A DNA stretch of 64,000 nucleotides from Paenibacillus cellulosilyticus (GCF_003182255.1 NZ_QGTQ01000027.1:1-64000); one strand, 5' to 3'. Counted from the first letter of the stretch, positions 49,469-58,730 are shown. A program made the numbers and translations. Notes: generated by a model not told the origin, from the letters alone.

Positions 49469-49609
49469 ATGACCGAACTGATCCGAGCAAGATTCGAGGT
49501 TGTGAAGATAACCCTGATTGGCGATCCATTAGCAGCTGCATACCGCCTTGTACCGAAAGTGAATACGATGGAAGGACAAGTATGGTCTTCTGTCATAAAC
49601 AAAGCCTAG
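49469..49609 (+). CDS. Small protein of 46 aa, unrecognised
   Basis: Read directly from sequence: AAGGAGGT (49454-49461), ATG 49469 (an ATG at 49463 is also in frame), stop TAG 49607-49609. The product has alternating charged and hydrophobic residues (MTELIRARFEVVKITLIGDP ...). It has its own extended -10 promoter and its stop lies inside a terminator hairpin. That makes it a compact stand-alone gene. Family unknown. Confidence 0.65.
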   Translation: MTELIRARFEVVKITLIGDPLAAAYRLVPKVNTMEGQVWSSVINKA

Positions 49610-49629
49610 CGATTATCGCTAGGCTTTTT
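49601..49629 (+). terminator. Terminator of the small gene
   Basis: AAAGCCTAGCGA-TTAT-(T)CGCTAGGCTTT with a T tail; the stop codon TAG is within the stem. Confidence 0.85.
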
Positions 49630-49650
49630 GTGTACTTTTTTCATTCGAGT

Positions 49651-50214
49651 TCACAAATTTTTATTAATCTTCGGTGCTTGTTTGTTCATGCTCTGCTCGG
49701 TATGTTCATCTTTCGGTATCGTATCGCGCGGCATCTGTGGAACGATCCTTCCAATGATGTCCGCCATCTCCTCTGAGAAGCCTTGGATCGGACGTCCATT
49801 TCGAATGTCCGCTCCAATCTCCTTCAACCGCTCCGATAAGTCCATATCTGCGGTCACGATGGCGTTGACACCGTAAGGATCTTTGCGGAATGCTTCAGCT
49901 ACGGAGTATTTGATCGTTCCGATGCGTGAACGCTCCAGCTTCGAGTCGACATCGATACCGACGACGGCGAGGTTTCCTACAATGACACAATGTGCATTTT
50001 TCACACCGTGTATGCCTTTCGCTAACGCTTCAAGATGAGCTGCAACAGATTTGCTATCGGTGATTGCTTTGGCTCTTGGTTCTGTCTGCTGTGCCCTTAC
50101 ATTCGAATTATTCTGAGGAGAGGGTGATGTCTCATTGCGCGCCACGGTGCCGCAGCCTGCAGTTAGCAGGCACAGCACGGCCGCGGACGCAAGGCAACCC
50201 TGAAGTGTGCGCAT
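49651..50214 (-). CDS. ylaJ: YhcN/YlaJ sporulation lipoprotein
   Basis: 187 aa on the minus strand from ATG 50214; the longer frame upstream runs through ylaK and is not real. Signal peptide with lipobox (L-T-A-G-C near residue 21). A domain with repeated GVKNAHCVIVGNLAVVGIDV and DPYGVNAIVTAD patterns is typical of the YhcN/YlaJ family, found in spore cortex or outer membrane. Divergent from ylaK, as in Bacillus. Confidence 0.88.
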   Translation of the reverse strand: MRTLQGCLASAAVLCLLTAGCGTVARNETSPSPQNNSNVRAQQTEPRAKAITDSKSVAAHLEALAKGIHGVKNAHCVIVGNLAVVGIDVDSKLERSRIGTIKYSVAEAFRKDPYGVNAIVTADMDLSERLKEIGADIRNGRPIQGFSEEMADIIGRIVPQMPRDTIPKDEHTEQSMNKQAPKINKNL

Positions 50215-50332
50215 ATCGCTACCAGACCTTTCACAAATCACTTTTGTCGTCGCTGCATAGTTTGCCCGAAGCTGAATATGGTTATGTATGCCTTTCGTCA
50301 CCAGATCGATTTCGGCGCCAGGAGGGTCCGCG

Positions 50333-51664
50333 ATGAAAAAAATTTTCGTGCTCGATACGAATGTGCTGCTCCACGATCCGCAAGCCATCTTCGCATTCGA
50401 CGACAATGAGGTCATCATACCGGCGATAGTACTCGAGGAAATCGACTCCAAAAAGCGGCTGGCCGATGAGCTCGGCCGTAACGCACGTTCGGTCTCTAGA
50501 CTCCTGGATGGGATGCGGGAGCAGGGACACTTGCACGAGGGCATTGTGCTGAGGAATGGCGGATTGCTGAAGGTGGAGCTGAACCATCGAAGCTTCGTCC
50601 GCGTTCAAGAAATGTTCGGCGAAATGACCAATGACAACCGGATTCTCGCAGTGGCGCTAAATTATGATATGGAGGAGCGGGAGAAAGGATCGAACACACG
50701 GACCGTGCTCGTAAGCAAGGACGTGCTTGTTCGAATCAAGGCTGACGTGCTTGGCTTGGAAGCGCAGGATTATTTGTCCGATCGCACGGTGTCTGCTACC
50801 GACCTTTACGCTGGCTATTCTACCCTCCATGTACATCCATCCGTCATTGATGAGTTCTATACGTACCGGTTTCTGTCCTTGAAGAGTCTGCAGCTGTCCA
50901 TGAAATTGTATCCGAATGAGTTCGTCATCCTGCGGGATGAAATGGGAACGTCCAAATCAGCACTGCTTAAGGTGAGTCAGGATGGGGTGAGGCTGGAGCC
51001 GCTTTATCTAAGTAATGATGCGGTTTGGGGAATTACAGCGCGCAATGCACAGCAGCGAATGGCATTGGAGCTTCTGCTCAATGATGACATCCCGCTCGTA
51101 ACATTGACAGGCAAGGCTGGTACCGGCAAGACGCTGCTGGCGCTCGCAGCCGGCCTGCTGAAAGTTGAAGACGAACATAAGTACAAGAAGCTGCTTATCG
51201 CTCGGCCAGTCGTGCCAATGGGCAAAGATATCGGATATTTGCCAGGGGAGAAGGAGGAGAAGCTGCGTCCGTGGATGCAGCCGATCTATGATAACCTGGA
51301 ATACTTATTCGATACGAAGAAAAGCGGCGATATTGATAAAATATTAATGGGACTCGGCAGCATCCAGGTAGAGGCGCTCACCTATATTCGCGGCCGATCA
51401 ATTCCAGGGCAGTTCATTATTATTGACGAAGCGCAGAACTTGACGAAGCACGAGGTGAAGACAATCGTCTCGCGCGTCGGTGAAGGCAGCAAAATCGTCC
51501 TCATGGGCGATCCGGAGCAGATCGACCATCCGTATCTGGATTCTATTAGCAACGGCCTGACGCACATTGTAGAGCGTTTTAAAGGCGAGAGCTCCAGCGG
51601 CCACATTACACTGGAGAAAGGCGAACGGTCGAAGCTGGCACAGCTGGCAGCCGATTTGCTGTGA
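50333..51664 (+). CDS. ylaK: PhoH-like PIN-ATPase (YlaK)
   Basis: 443 aa from ATG 50333 (AGGAGGG site). N-terminal PIN nuclease domain (FVLDTNVLLHDP, about 4-15) and C-terminal PhoH ATPase with Walker A GKAGTGKT (about 260). Layout is that of PIN-PhoH RNA helicase-like proteins. Paralogue of PhoH at 15560, which lacks PIN. Confidence 0.94.
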   Translation: MKKIFVLDTNVLLHDPQAIFAFDDNEVIIPAIVLEEIDSKKRLADELGRNARSVSRLLDGMREQGHLHEGIVLRNGGLLKVELNHRSFVRVQEMFGEMTNDNRILAVALNYDMEEREKGSNTRTVLVSKDVLVRIKADVLGLEAQDYLSDRTVSATDLYAGYSTLHVHPSVIDEFYTYRFLSLKSLQLSMKLYPNEFVILRDEMGTSKSALLKVSQDGVRLEPLYLSNDAVWGITARNAQQRMALELLLNDDIPLVTLTGKAGTGKTLLALAAGLLKVEDEHKYKKLLIARPVVPMGKDIGYLPGEKEEKLRPWMQPIYDNLEYLFDTKKSGDIDKILMGLGSIQVEALTYIRGRSIPGQFIIIDEAQNLTKHEVKTIVSRVGEGSKIVLMGDPEQIDHPYLDSISNGLTHIVERFKGESSSGHITLEKGERSKLAQLAADLL

Positions 51665-51683
51665 GAGCAGCATACATGAATTC

Positions 51684-51716
51684 AAAACGGACGCGGCTGC
51701 GTCCGTTTTTTATTTT
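51684..51716 (+). terminator. Terminator after ylaK
   Basis: AAAACGGACGC-GGCT-GCGTCCGTTTT followed by T run. Confidence 0.9.
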
Positions 51717-51775
51717 ACGACGAGTATTGTAGGAAAGAAGTCATAAAGAAGAGGGAGACAACGGAACGACTCGTT

Positions 51776-51784
51776 TGATATGAT
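51776..51784 (+). promoter_or_regulatory. Extended -10 promoter
   Basis: TGA-TATGAT, an extended -10 just ahead of the solute-binding gene. The in-frame ATG at 51780 lies within it and so is not the start. Confidence 0.55.
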
Positions 51785-51827
51785 AGAAAGAACTATACCT
51801 GTATTTGGAAAGGAAGGAAAATGTGCT

Positions 51828-53102
51828 GTGGTGCATCGTAAATCTACGCTCCTGCTGCTGACAGGTTCATTAGCGGCTGTTATTGTCGTGTTCCTATCGC
51901 TGGTTAACCTGCCGAATGGAAGTTCTTCGCCATCGACCAAGGGTGGAGAGACGGTCACACCGATGCCTGCAGGCCAATCAGGGGATGATTTGCAGCACAT
52001 AATCGTAAGCGTTTCCATTCGTGAAAATGAGTTTGATGATATGCTTGAAGCAACTAGTCGATTTATGGAGGCCAATCCGAACATTACGGTTGAGCTGCGC
52101 AATGTGAGTCCTGATCTGGCGTACGACAGCTTGAAGAGCGATGCACAGCTTGGTACAGGTCCGGATATTGCGCTAATGGATAATGGATGGGTGAAGGAAT
52201 TTGCAGTGCTCGGCTATTTGAAGCCGCTCGATTCGCTGGTTGCTACGATGCCGGGAGAGTGGCTGGGCGGTCTGCTCGAGCCGCTCAATTGGAACAATTA
52301 TTGGTGGGGGATGCCGAAGGATGCCGATCCACAGGTTGTCGTGTGGAGCAGGCCGTTGTTGAATCAGTTGACAGGAGGAGTGGTTCCGTCAGACTGGAGT
52401 TCTTTAGCTGATCTCGCCGCTAAGGTAGGAGCTGTTAATTCGGAAGTTCCGATCGTACAATTCGACCCGTCGGAAGCCCGAGAATTGCTCGTCTGGATGG
52501 ATTCATTCCCTTCCAAGGAACGAACGGAGCTGCTTCAACCATTCGAGTCGGAATTAAAGGAACGGCTTACGTTTCTTGCAGAAGGACAAGGGTCAGCTTT
52601 CACAGTGATCCGGTCAAGCGGGGGGGATAAAGCGGAGAAGTTAGCAGCAGGGGAACTACTATCAGCGGTCATGCCATGGTCTGACCTGCAAGCCTTGACG
52701 CTGGAGAGGCGTTCCAAGCTCGCGACAAGCTATCCGAACGGTTGGTTCGGTGGGCGAAGCTTCGTTGTTTTCTCGCACAGCCGTGCAAAGGATGAAGCTG
52801 TGACGTTATGGCTGAAGCAGATGGCGGGAAGCGATGAGCAGCAGGCAGCATATGAGCGGTACCGACTGCTGCCATCCCTCAAGCCGTTGTATGCGACACG
52901 CGAACAAACCATTTTTGATATCGGTATGAATCAAATGGCGGATTTCGTCTGGCTGAAGCAGCTGGATGCAACGTCCAGCCAGACGCCTGACCCGCAGTGG
53001 CCGATTCGACTGGCGAATTGGAAGCGAGTTTGGAATGATCTCAGCCGTTCCGACGAATGGCTGGCTGAACTGGCGGAGCGATGGAATGACAGCTTTACAT
53101 GA
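51828..53102 (+). CDS. Family 1 extracellular solute-binding protein, membrane anchored
   Basis: 424 aa from GTG 51828 (or 51831), after AGGAAGGA. N-terminal membrane helix (about 7-25), no lipobox. The remainder matches periplasmic-binding fold of the sugar (MalE-like) type: DDMLEATSRFMEANPNITVE and GTGPDIALMDNGWVKEFAV near the start. No permease or ATPase is nearby, so its transporter is elsewhere or it is a sensor. Ends 22 bp from the convergent gene. Confidence 0.75.
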   Translation: MVHRKSTLLLLTGSLAAVIVVFLSLVNLPNGSSSPSTKGGETVTPMPAGQSGDDLQHIIVSVSIRENEFDDMLEATSRFMEANPNITVELRNVSPDLAYDSLKSDAQLGTGPDIALMDNGWVKEFAVLGYLKPLDSLVATMPGEWLGGLLEPLNWNNYWWGMPKDADPQVVVWSRPLLNQLTGGVVPSDWSSLADLAAKVGAVNSEVPIVQFDPSEARELLVWMDSFPSKERTELLQPFESELKERLTFLAEGQGSAFTVIRSSGGDKAEKLAAGELLSAVMPWSDLQALTLERRSKLATSYPNGWFGGRSFVVFSHSRAKDEAVTLWLKQMAGSDEQQAAYERYRLLPSLKPLYATREQTIFDIGMNQMADFVWLKQLDATSSQTPDPQWPIRLANWKRVWNDLSRSDEWLAELAERWNDSFT

Positions 53103-53124
53103 TAAGTAACAATGGATATAAGGA

Positions 53125-54210
53125 CTAGAATTGAACGGCAAGTGTGATGACCAGCTCGCCATCGTTGATTTCGACCTTCTTTGCGGTTAGGAATTTAAGA
53201 ACTTGCTGCGGATAGAAGCTTAGGTCGAATGTTTCCTCCAGCTCTTGTCTCGTTGTATCAGGCAGCGGAATATTGTTGAATTTGAGCGAGTTGATATGGA
53301 ATTGAATATGGTTCTTTGGCTCAGATTCGACGGTATATGTACCGGCTACTTCAATGGATATCCCATCACGTGATCCGCTTGCGATGACTTGTCCGTCTTT
53401 GAATTGAAAGGCAAACACGTTGAACAGCTCGTTTTGCTCACGGAGGAAGTCATTAAGTGCATCTTCTGGTATTCGCAGCTTGTAGTTGAATCCGTTAATT
53501 TCCAGGTAGTCCTTATTGTTCTGCGCCCATTCAGGCAGGTGATCCATCGCATCGGACAATGCCTTGAAATAGGTGCGAACCTCGCGAATGCCGACATTGT
53601 TCCAATACGTGTTGAGCTGTTCCATCAGCAGTCTGAGCTTTTCTGCATCCGACCTACCCTCAAGCGTTATGTTCATTTCCTTCTGCAGTTGAGCGACTCG
53701 GTCGCGCTGCTTCAATAGGTCCTCTTCTACTTGCTGCAGTTTGCGCTGCTGCTCCGACTGCTCCTCATATTCATGCCGCAGCGACCTTGCTTGCTCGGTA
53801 TATTGCGTCATCAATGTTCGATCCCGTGAGAAAATAATGTCGATGTAATCCAGCAGCGTCAGCCAATCTTTCAACGAGTGGAAGGACAGAAGCACACGCA
53901 GCAGCCAGTCCCGTTCGCCCATATAGTAGGAGCGCAGCACCTTGCCTGTTTCTTCGCGCTGCTCAGCTAGCTTCTTCTCCTGGTCATCGATACGAGTCTG
54001 GGTAGCTGTAAGGACGGCCTTTTGCTTCGTTTGTTCTTGCTGTACTCGCGTTATTTCTTTGTCGATTTCGACTACAGAGAGGCTTTTCTCTAGCAGCTGT
54101 TGAATCTCTACATCATCGGGAGTTAGTGCGGAGGCATTGCCGACCGTCTCGAATAAGAGGAGAGCCGCCACAAGCGCAGCTATACTCGAACGCCGAATCC
54201 AGGCGATCAT
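53125..54210 (-). CDS. Exported coiled-coil protein of unknown function
   Basis: 361 aa on the minus strand from ATG 54210 (AGGAGGGAA site). Signal peptide (about 1-30, cleaved near NASA-L). Long coiled coil (about 35-200) like the N-terminal part of CwlO/PcsB-type wall hydrolase regulators, then a beta-rich domain (about 210-361). No hydrolase motif is seen. Could regulate a wall enzyme; an inference from fold alone. Confidence 0.72.
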   Translation of the reverse strand: MIAWIRRSSIAALVAALLLFETVGNASALTPDDVEIQQLLEKSLSVVEIDKEITRVQQEQTKQKAVLTATQTRIDDQEKKLAEQREETGKVLRSYYMGERDWLLRVLLSFHSLKDWLTLLDYIDIIFSRDRTLMTQYTEQARSLRHEYEEQSEQQRKLQQVEEDLLKQRDRVAQLQKEMNITLEGRSDAEKLRLLMEQLNTYWNNVGIREVRTYFKALSDAMDHLPEWAQNNKDYLEINGFNYKLRIPEDALNDFLREQNELFNVFAFQFKDGQVIASGSRDGISIEVAGTYTVESEPKNHIQFHINSLKFNNIPLPDTTRQELEETFDLSFYPQQVLKFLTAKKVEINDGELVITLAVQF

Positions 54211-54440
54211 GCAGGTTCCCTCCTTAGCGTTAGCAAATGTAGTCAAGCCTAGCATTACTGTATGCGGGCATCTCTCCTATAATATCTCATCACGTAATAA
54301 TTTTATAGTTTCTGAGTGAGGATGCAGGAACAATAAATGGTTGTTGGTGGCGATCAACCTACCTCGAAATGCGGTTGTTCATTCTATGTATTCCCCGATA
54401 GGGTTCTTATTTGAGATTCAGGATAAGGGGTGGCAGCTTA

Positions 54441-55661
54441 ATGGACAAGTTAATCCATAGATTGAGCAGCCGGATTGCTGCGATTATTGAGCAGGAAGGC
54501 GTACCTGCAGAGACAAGGGAAGGGGCGGTATGTAAAGCGATCCCATTCAGCCGATACATGGAACTCTGCTTGTACGATGAACATGAGGGTTATTATCGAA
54601 GTGGAAGCATTCGAACGGGACGCCAAGGCGACTTCTATACGAGCGGTGCAATTGGCGGCATTATGGGCCAAATGCTCGCACGGTATATACAAGGTGCAGT
54701 TGAAGGGAATAGAGGTTTTAGTCTTATCGCAGAGTGGGGGGCTGGAGCGGGAGCGATAACTAGTCAGATGCTTGAAACGTGGCGTGATCATTCCCTGGAT
54801 TGGCTTCAGACCATTGACTACGGTGTTGTTGATGACCATCCACGCCATCTGGAAGCTGCAAAGGAGCGATTGGATTGTTTATTGGGGCATGAACGAGGAG
54901 CGGGGACACGATCCATTAGCTTCTATAACTCGGAGGAGGCAGCAGCAGCGGTTCGTAAATTTGGAGCTGCTCAACATGTCATCATCTTTGCAAATGAGCT
55001 AATCGATGCAATGCCCGTACATCGAGTTGTTTTGCGTGAAGGAGAGCTGGTTGAGCTTGGTGTCTGTCATGTGGAGACGGCGAGAGACATTTCATTCGGC
55101 TGGTCTTACATGCCGTTATCTTCGAAAGCGATAGCAGATTCGATTGAAGCGGATGGCGTTACAATGTTGGAAGGGCAAGAGACGGAAATAAACCTCGTCG
55201 CAGAGCAATGGTTGGAGATGATTGGTGAAATCGTAAACAGCGGGATGCTGATCTTAATCGACTACGGTCATTCCGCAGCAGAATATCGTGCCAGCTATCG
55301 GATGCAGGGAACATTGATGTGCTATAAACAACATCTCGCACATGATAATCCGTTTGTTTCACCGGGGGTGCAGGATATAACGGCACACGTGAATTTTACA
55401 GCGCTCCGGAGAGCGGCAGAACGAGCGGGTTGGAAAGTCGCTGAAGAGACGACGCAGCTGCAATTTCTAATGGACCAAGGGATTTTGGATCTGCTGCGAA
55501 GTCATCAGGATCGCGATCCATTTAGTGAGACCTCGAAGCGTAATCGAGCTATTCGGCAGCTGCTGCTGTCCGACGGGATGAGTGAGACGTTTAAAGTACT
55601 CGTGTTGACCAAAGGTGAATTCATAATACAGCGCATACAAAAACAACCGGAATCGGTCTGA
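54441..55661 (+). CDS. SAM-dependent methyltransferase (MidA/COG1565)
   Basis: 406 aa from ATG 54441. Class I methyltransferase fold: LIAEWGAGAGAITSQML (about 103-119) as motif I and FANELIDAMPVHRVVLREG as motif IV (about 182-200), then GMLILIDYGHSAAEY. Mitochondrial relative NDUFAF7 methylates an arginine of complex I; the bacterial substrate is unknown. The last codons overlap a terminator. Confidence 0.88.
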   Translation: MDKLIHRLSSRIAAIIEQEGVPAETREGAVCKAIPFSRYMELCLYDEHEGYYRSGSIRTGRQGDFYTSGAIGGIMGQMLARYIQGAVEGNRGFSLIAEWGAGAGAITSQMLETWRDHSLDWLQTIDYGVVDDHPRHLEAAKERLDCLLGHERGAGTRSISFYNSEEAAAAVRKFGAAQHVIIFANELIDAMPVHRVVLREGELVELGVCHVETARDISFGWSYMPLSSKAIADSIEADGVTMLEGQETEINLVAEQWLEMIGEIVNSGMLILIDYGHSAAEYRASYRMQGTLMCYKQHLAHDNPFVSPGVQDITAHVNFTALRRAAERAGWKVAEETTQLQFLMDQGILDLLRSHQDRDPFSETSKRNRAIRQLLLSDGMSETFKVLVLTKGEFIIQRIQKQPESV

Positions 55662-55673
55662 TTCCGGTTGTTT
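55641..55673. terminator. Bidirectional terminator overlapping the stop
   Basis: AAACAACCGGAATC-GGTCT-GATTCCGGTTGTTT. The stop TGA (55659-55661) of the plus-strand methyltransferase lies at the loop. Minus-strand T run serves the convergent DUF2626 gene. Confidence 0.85.
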
Positions 55674-55701
55674 CGTTGTGGTATCAATCGTTTGAAGTGT
55701 A

Positions 55702-55938
55702 TTAGAATGGGAGACCCATCTTAAATACGGTCCAATAGCTGAAACCGACAAACGAGAATACCATGTAGCCCCAGAACATTAGAATGTATGTACGTTCCGA
55801 GAAGTTCAAATAGCCGAGTAAGATGAACGCGGCGGCTTGCATGAAGAACAAGAGCGACATTTCGGTCATGTCCCCTGCAAATGACATCAAGCCAATGACG
55901 AAACACCAAAAGCCAAGAACGCGAAACATGCGTGCCAT
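55702..55938 (-). CDS. DUF2626 membrane protein
   Basis: 78 aa on the minus strand. Three hydrophobic segments and the family start MARMFRVLGFW, with EMSLLFFMQ and FSERTYI. Conserved in Bacillales (YqgY type). Function unknown. Confidence 0.85.
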   Translation of the reverse strand: MARMFRVLGFWCFVIGLMSFAGDMTEMSLLFFMQAAAFILLGYLNFSERTYILMFWGYMVFSFVGFSYWTVFKMGLPF

Positions 55939-56045
55939 TCTCCATCCCCCTCTCTTCGATTCGACCTTTTTTTTCTATTGCTCATTATAACGTTACGTAC
56001 AAGCAGTGTAAACCGGAATCAGTGACAAACCGGAAACTTTTTTCA

Positions 56046-56248
56046 AATCCAAGAAAGTATAGGTAATTGTCCTATACGCAAGCTTGGATTCTCCGGAATG
56101 AAACGCGTAGAGCCGCTAAGTAGCGGCAACCGCCGTTTCACCTTGAATCCAAGAAAGTATAGGTAAATGTCCTATACGCAAGCTTGGATTCACCGGAATG
56201 AAACGCGTTAAGCCGTCATGTAGGGGCGGCAACCGTCGTTTCACCTTG
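56046..56248. repeat. Two tandem 100-bp structured repeats
   Basis: Units start at 56046 and 56146 (100 and 103 bp). Each has hairpin 1 (ATCCAAG..GTATAGG / CCTATAC..CTTGGAT) and hairpin 2 (GAAACG ... CGTTTC with an inner GCCGC/GCGGC-like stem). The two copies differ in the inner stem of hairpin 2. They fill the gap before rsfA (55939-56412), which has no other gene. Confidence 0.75.
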
Positions 56249-56412
56249 AAATGTTTGGATAGCTTGCACATATAGTTTGCGCACAATTGAGAACAATCAT
56301 GTATGAGCTAATAAAAAAATGGATATATAAATTAGTATCCGATAGATTCTATGAAATCTACCAAGGGCATAGAGATAACTAAGCGCCTTTAACGTTAGGA
56401 GGTTTGGGTAGC

Positions 56413-57066
56413 ATGACAGCAGTCAGACAAGATGCATGGAGTCCTGACGACGATATTATTCTTGCGGAGGTAACGCTGCGGCATATTCGGGAAGGAAGTA
56501 CACAGCTTGCTGCCTTCGAAGAGGTCGGAGAGCGGATCGGAAGAACCTCAGCAGCGTGTGGATTCCGTTGGAACAGTTGTGTTCGTAAACGGTATGAGGA
56601 TGCGATTCAGATCGCGAAGCAGCATAGGCAGAAACGTAATTATTTGAAGAAACAGTCGTCTTCTGTTACCGCTGCTCCGCATGTTTCGTCCCTATCGATT
56701 GTGGATGAGGACAGCAAGTCATTCAAGCAGGATGTAATCTCGGAAGAAAGCATTACGATAGACGGTATAATCCGCTTCTTGCGGCAATGGCGCGGCGCCT
56801 ATCAAGAGCTTCAACGCCAAGTGAAGCTGCTGGAGAAGGATTTGCTCGACCGTGATGAAGAGCTATCCGAGCTGCGGGCAGAGAATCATCGACTTAATAG
56901 TGAAGTCACGAATGCACAGACGGATTATCGGACCGTTAACGATGACTATAAGACGTTGATTCAAATTATGGACCGTGCTCGTAGACTTGCAGTATTGAAC
57001 GAAGAAGATGAACTGAAGCCTCGGTTCAAAATGGATGCGAACGGCAATTTGGAGCGCATTGAATAA
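56413..57066 (+). CDS. rsfA: RsfA-family prespore transcription factor
   Basis: 217 aa from ATG 56413, 10 bases after AGGAGGT. An N-terminal Myb/SANT-like DNA-binding domain (WSPDDDIILAEVTLRHIREG ... GFRWNSCVRKRYEDAI, about 9-65) and a C-terminal coiled coil (about 135-190). RsfA in Bacillus subtilis modulates SigF-dependent genes in the forespore; YlbO is its paralogue at this position. Confidence 0.93.
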   Translation: MTAVRQDAWSPDDDIILAEVTLRHIREGSTQLAAFEEVGERIGRTSAACGFRWNSCVRKRYEDAIQIAKQHRQKRNYLKKQSSSVTAAPHVSSLSIVDEDSKSFKQDVISEESITIDGIIRFLRQWRGAYQELQRQVKLLEKDLLDRDEELSELRAENHRLNSEVTNAQTDYRTVNDDYKTLIQIMDRARRLAVLNEEDELKPRFKMDANGNLERIE

Positions 57067-57088
57067 CCGAATGGTTCAGTTGAAGCAG

Positions 57089-57123
57089 ACGCCCTCGCAT
57101 GAGTAGATGCGGAGGGCGTTTTT
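57089..57123 (+). terminator. Terminator after rsfA
   Basis: ACGCCCTCGCAT-GAGTA-GATGCGGAGGGCGT and T5. Confidence 0.88.
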
Positions 57124-57268
57124 GCGTTAAAATTCAAGAAAGGGCAGCTCCGACGCCATTACCCCTAGGAATAAAGAGATCGACCTACTAATAGGTTGGA
57201 CGGGGGTACAGGCTATCGAAATGGTAAATGTTCGTTATTACTTATTAATTGAAGGAAGTGTTTCATAC

Positions 57269-58264
57269 ATGAGATTTGATATTGTAGGTGGAGGCGCGAT
57301 AGGACTGCTGTATGGCGCTAGACTCGCTCTTGCAGGCCATCCTATTACGATTTGGACGCGAACGGTCGAGCAGGCGGAGAAGCTGGCGGACGACGGAATT
57401 GAGTTGGTACGAGAAGGCACGATTACGATTGCAGATGTGGAAGCCTTCCCTTTGAAAAATTGCAGTCGAAGCGCCCGACAAATCGATGACCCGGATCGAG
57501 TTGTTCTCGTAGCCGTGAAGCAGACCCAGTTAACGGATGCTCTCATCAAACAGATTACGTTGCTAGCTGGACAAGACACGATTGTAATCGGTTTGCAAAA
57601 TGGTATCGGACATGCCGAGAAGCTGTATGAAGCGCTGCCACATGCCGATGTGATGACGGCTGTTACAACGGAGGGGGCGCTTCGTCATGGTCCTAGAACA
57701 GTGGAGCATACCGGTACTGGACTGATTGCAATCGGCGAAGCGATTGCAAATGAGGGACGAAAATCGGCGAGCAATGGCGAGCCGATCGAACGAATGAAGC
57801 CGTCTGAGCAAGAAATAAGACATAAAATGTTATTGGATGCGTTTTCAAAAGCAGGAATTACGGCAGAGTTGTCGAATGAGATGAATAATCGTATTTTTCA
57901 GAAATTGCTCGTGAATGCCGTCATTAACCCATTAACAGCGTTGTTTGACGTTCGTAATGGTGAACTGCCGAAGCAAGCTCGTCGTGCTGCGCTTATGCGT
58001 GCACTGTATGAGGAGACGCATCAGGTGCTCGCGGCAGCAGGGATGCACGGCGATGAGGATCGTTGGCAGCAGGTGCTGCAAGTATGCGAGCGGACGGCAG
58101 GGAATATATCGTCTATGCTGGCGGATGTCCAGGCAGGACGACAGACTGAGATCGATTGGATTAACGGCAGCATCTGTCGTATCGCAGCACAGTACGGACT
58201 GGAGGCGCCATTGAATGCGTCGATGGTGCAGTTGGTGCGGGCGATGAACAATACCGTACATTAG
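57269..58264 (+). CDS. panE: 2-dehydropantoate 2-reductase (ketopantoate reductase)
   Basis: 331 aa from ATG 57269 (GAAGGAAGTG site). NADPH-binding start VGGGAIGLLYGARL (about 6-19) and the NPLTALFDVRNGEL catalytic region (about 215-230). Reduces ketopantoate to pantoate for CoA synthesis. Confidence 0.93.
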   Translation: MRFDIVGGGAIGLLYGARLALAGHPITIWTRTVEQAEKLADDGIELVREGTITIADVEAFPLKNCSRSARQIDDPDRVVLVAVKQTQLTDALIKQITLLAGQDTIVIGLQNGIGHAEKLYEALPHADVMTAVTTEGALRHGPRTVEHTGTGLIAIGEAIANEGRKSASNGEPIERMKPSEQEIRHKMLLDAFSKAGITAELSNEMNNRIFQKLLVNAVINPLTALFDVRNGELPKQARRAALMRALYEETHQVLAAAGMHGDEDRWQQVLQVCERTAGNISSMLADVQAGRQTEIDWINGSICRIAAQYGLEAPLNASMVQLVRAMNNTVH

Positions 58265-58279
58265 AAGGAGGCGGCTGGT

Positions 58280-58675
58280 ATGTGGATATGGGAGAGCGTT
58301 CGGCATATATATGCATTCCTTGCGGTCATACCAGTCATACCGTTCGCCATTATTTATTGGGGATACGGCGCATTCGTTCATGATAAGAAGAAAGCATTCA
58401 TGCTGGCCATGGACGTGACAACCGCCCTGCTGGTTGGATGCGTAGCTGTACTGTTTGACCGTATTTTTGGAAGCAGCTTCGGTGTTTACTTAATTATTCT
58501 AGTGCTTCTGCTGCTAGGCGGCTTCATCGGCAATATGCAGTTTCGGAAGCGAGGATCTGTCGATTCGAAGAAAGTATTTCGTGCGGTATGGCGAATTGGA
58601 TTTTTGTTCATGAGCGCATTGTATGTTCTGTTTATGTTTATCGGGATCGGCAAAGTGCTGCTGCTTCCTATGTAG
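58280..58675 (+). CDS. DUF3397 membrane protein
   Basis: 131 aa, four membrane helices. Conserved in Bacillales between panE and bshC. GAAGGAGG precedes the ATG. Confidence 0.85.
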   Translation: MWIWESVRHIYAFLAVIPVIPFAIIYWGYGAFVHDKKKAFMLAMDVTTALLVGCVAVLFDRIFGSSFGVYLIILVLLLLGGFIGNMQFRKRGSVDSKKVFRAVWRIGFLFMSALYVLFMFIGIGKVLLLPM

Positions 58676-58694
58676 AATAGGATACTTACTAGTT

Positions 58695-58730
58695 AGCCAA
58701 CCGGCATATGCTCCGGTAGGCTTTTTTTTT
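58695..58730 (+). terminator. Terminator after DUF3397
   Basis: AGCCAACCGG pairs with CCGGTAGGCT, then eight T. Confidence 0.85.

Noticed and set aside
50215-50544. N-terminal extension of the minus-strand lipoprotein
   Set aside because: It would overlap ylaK on the other strand and would bury the lipoprotein signal at residue 110.
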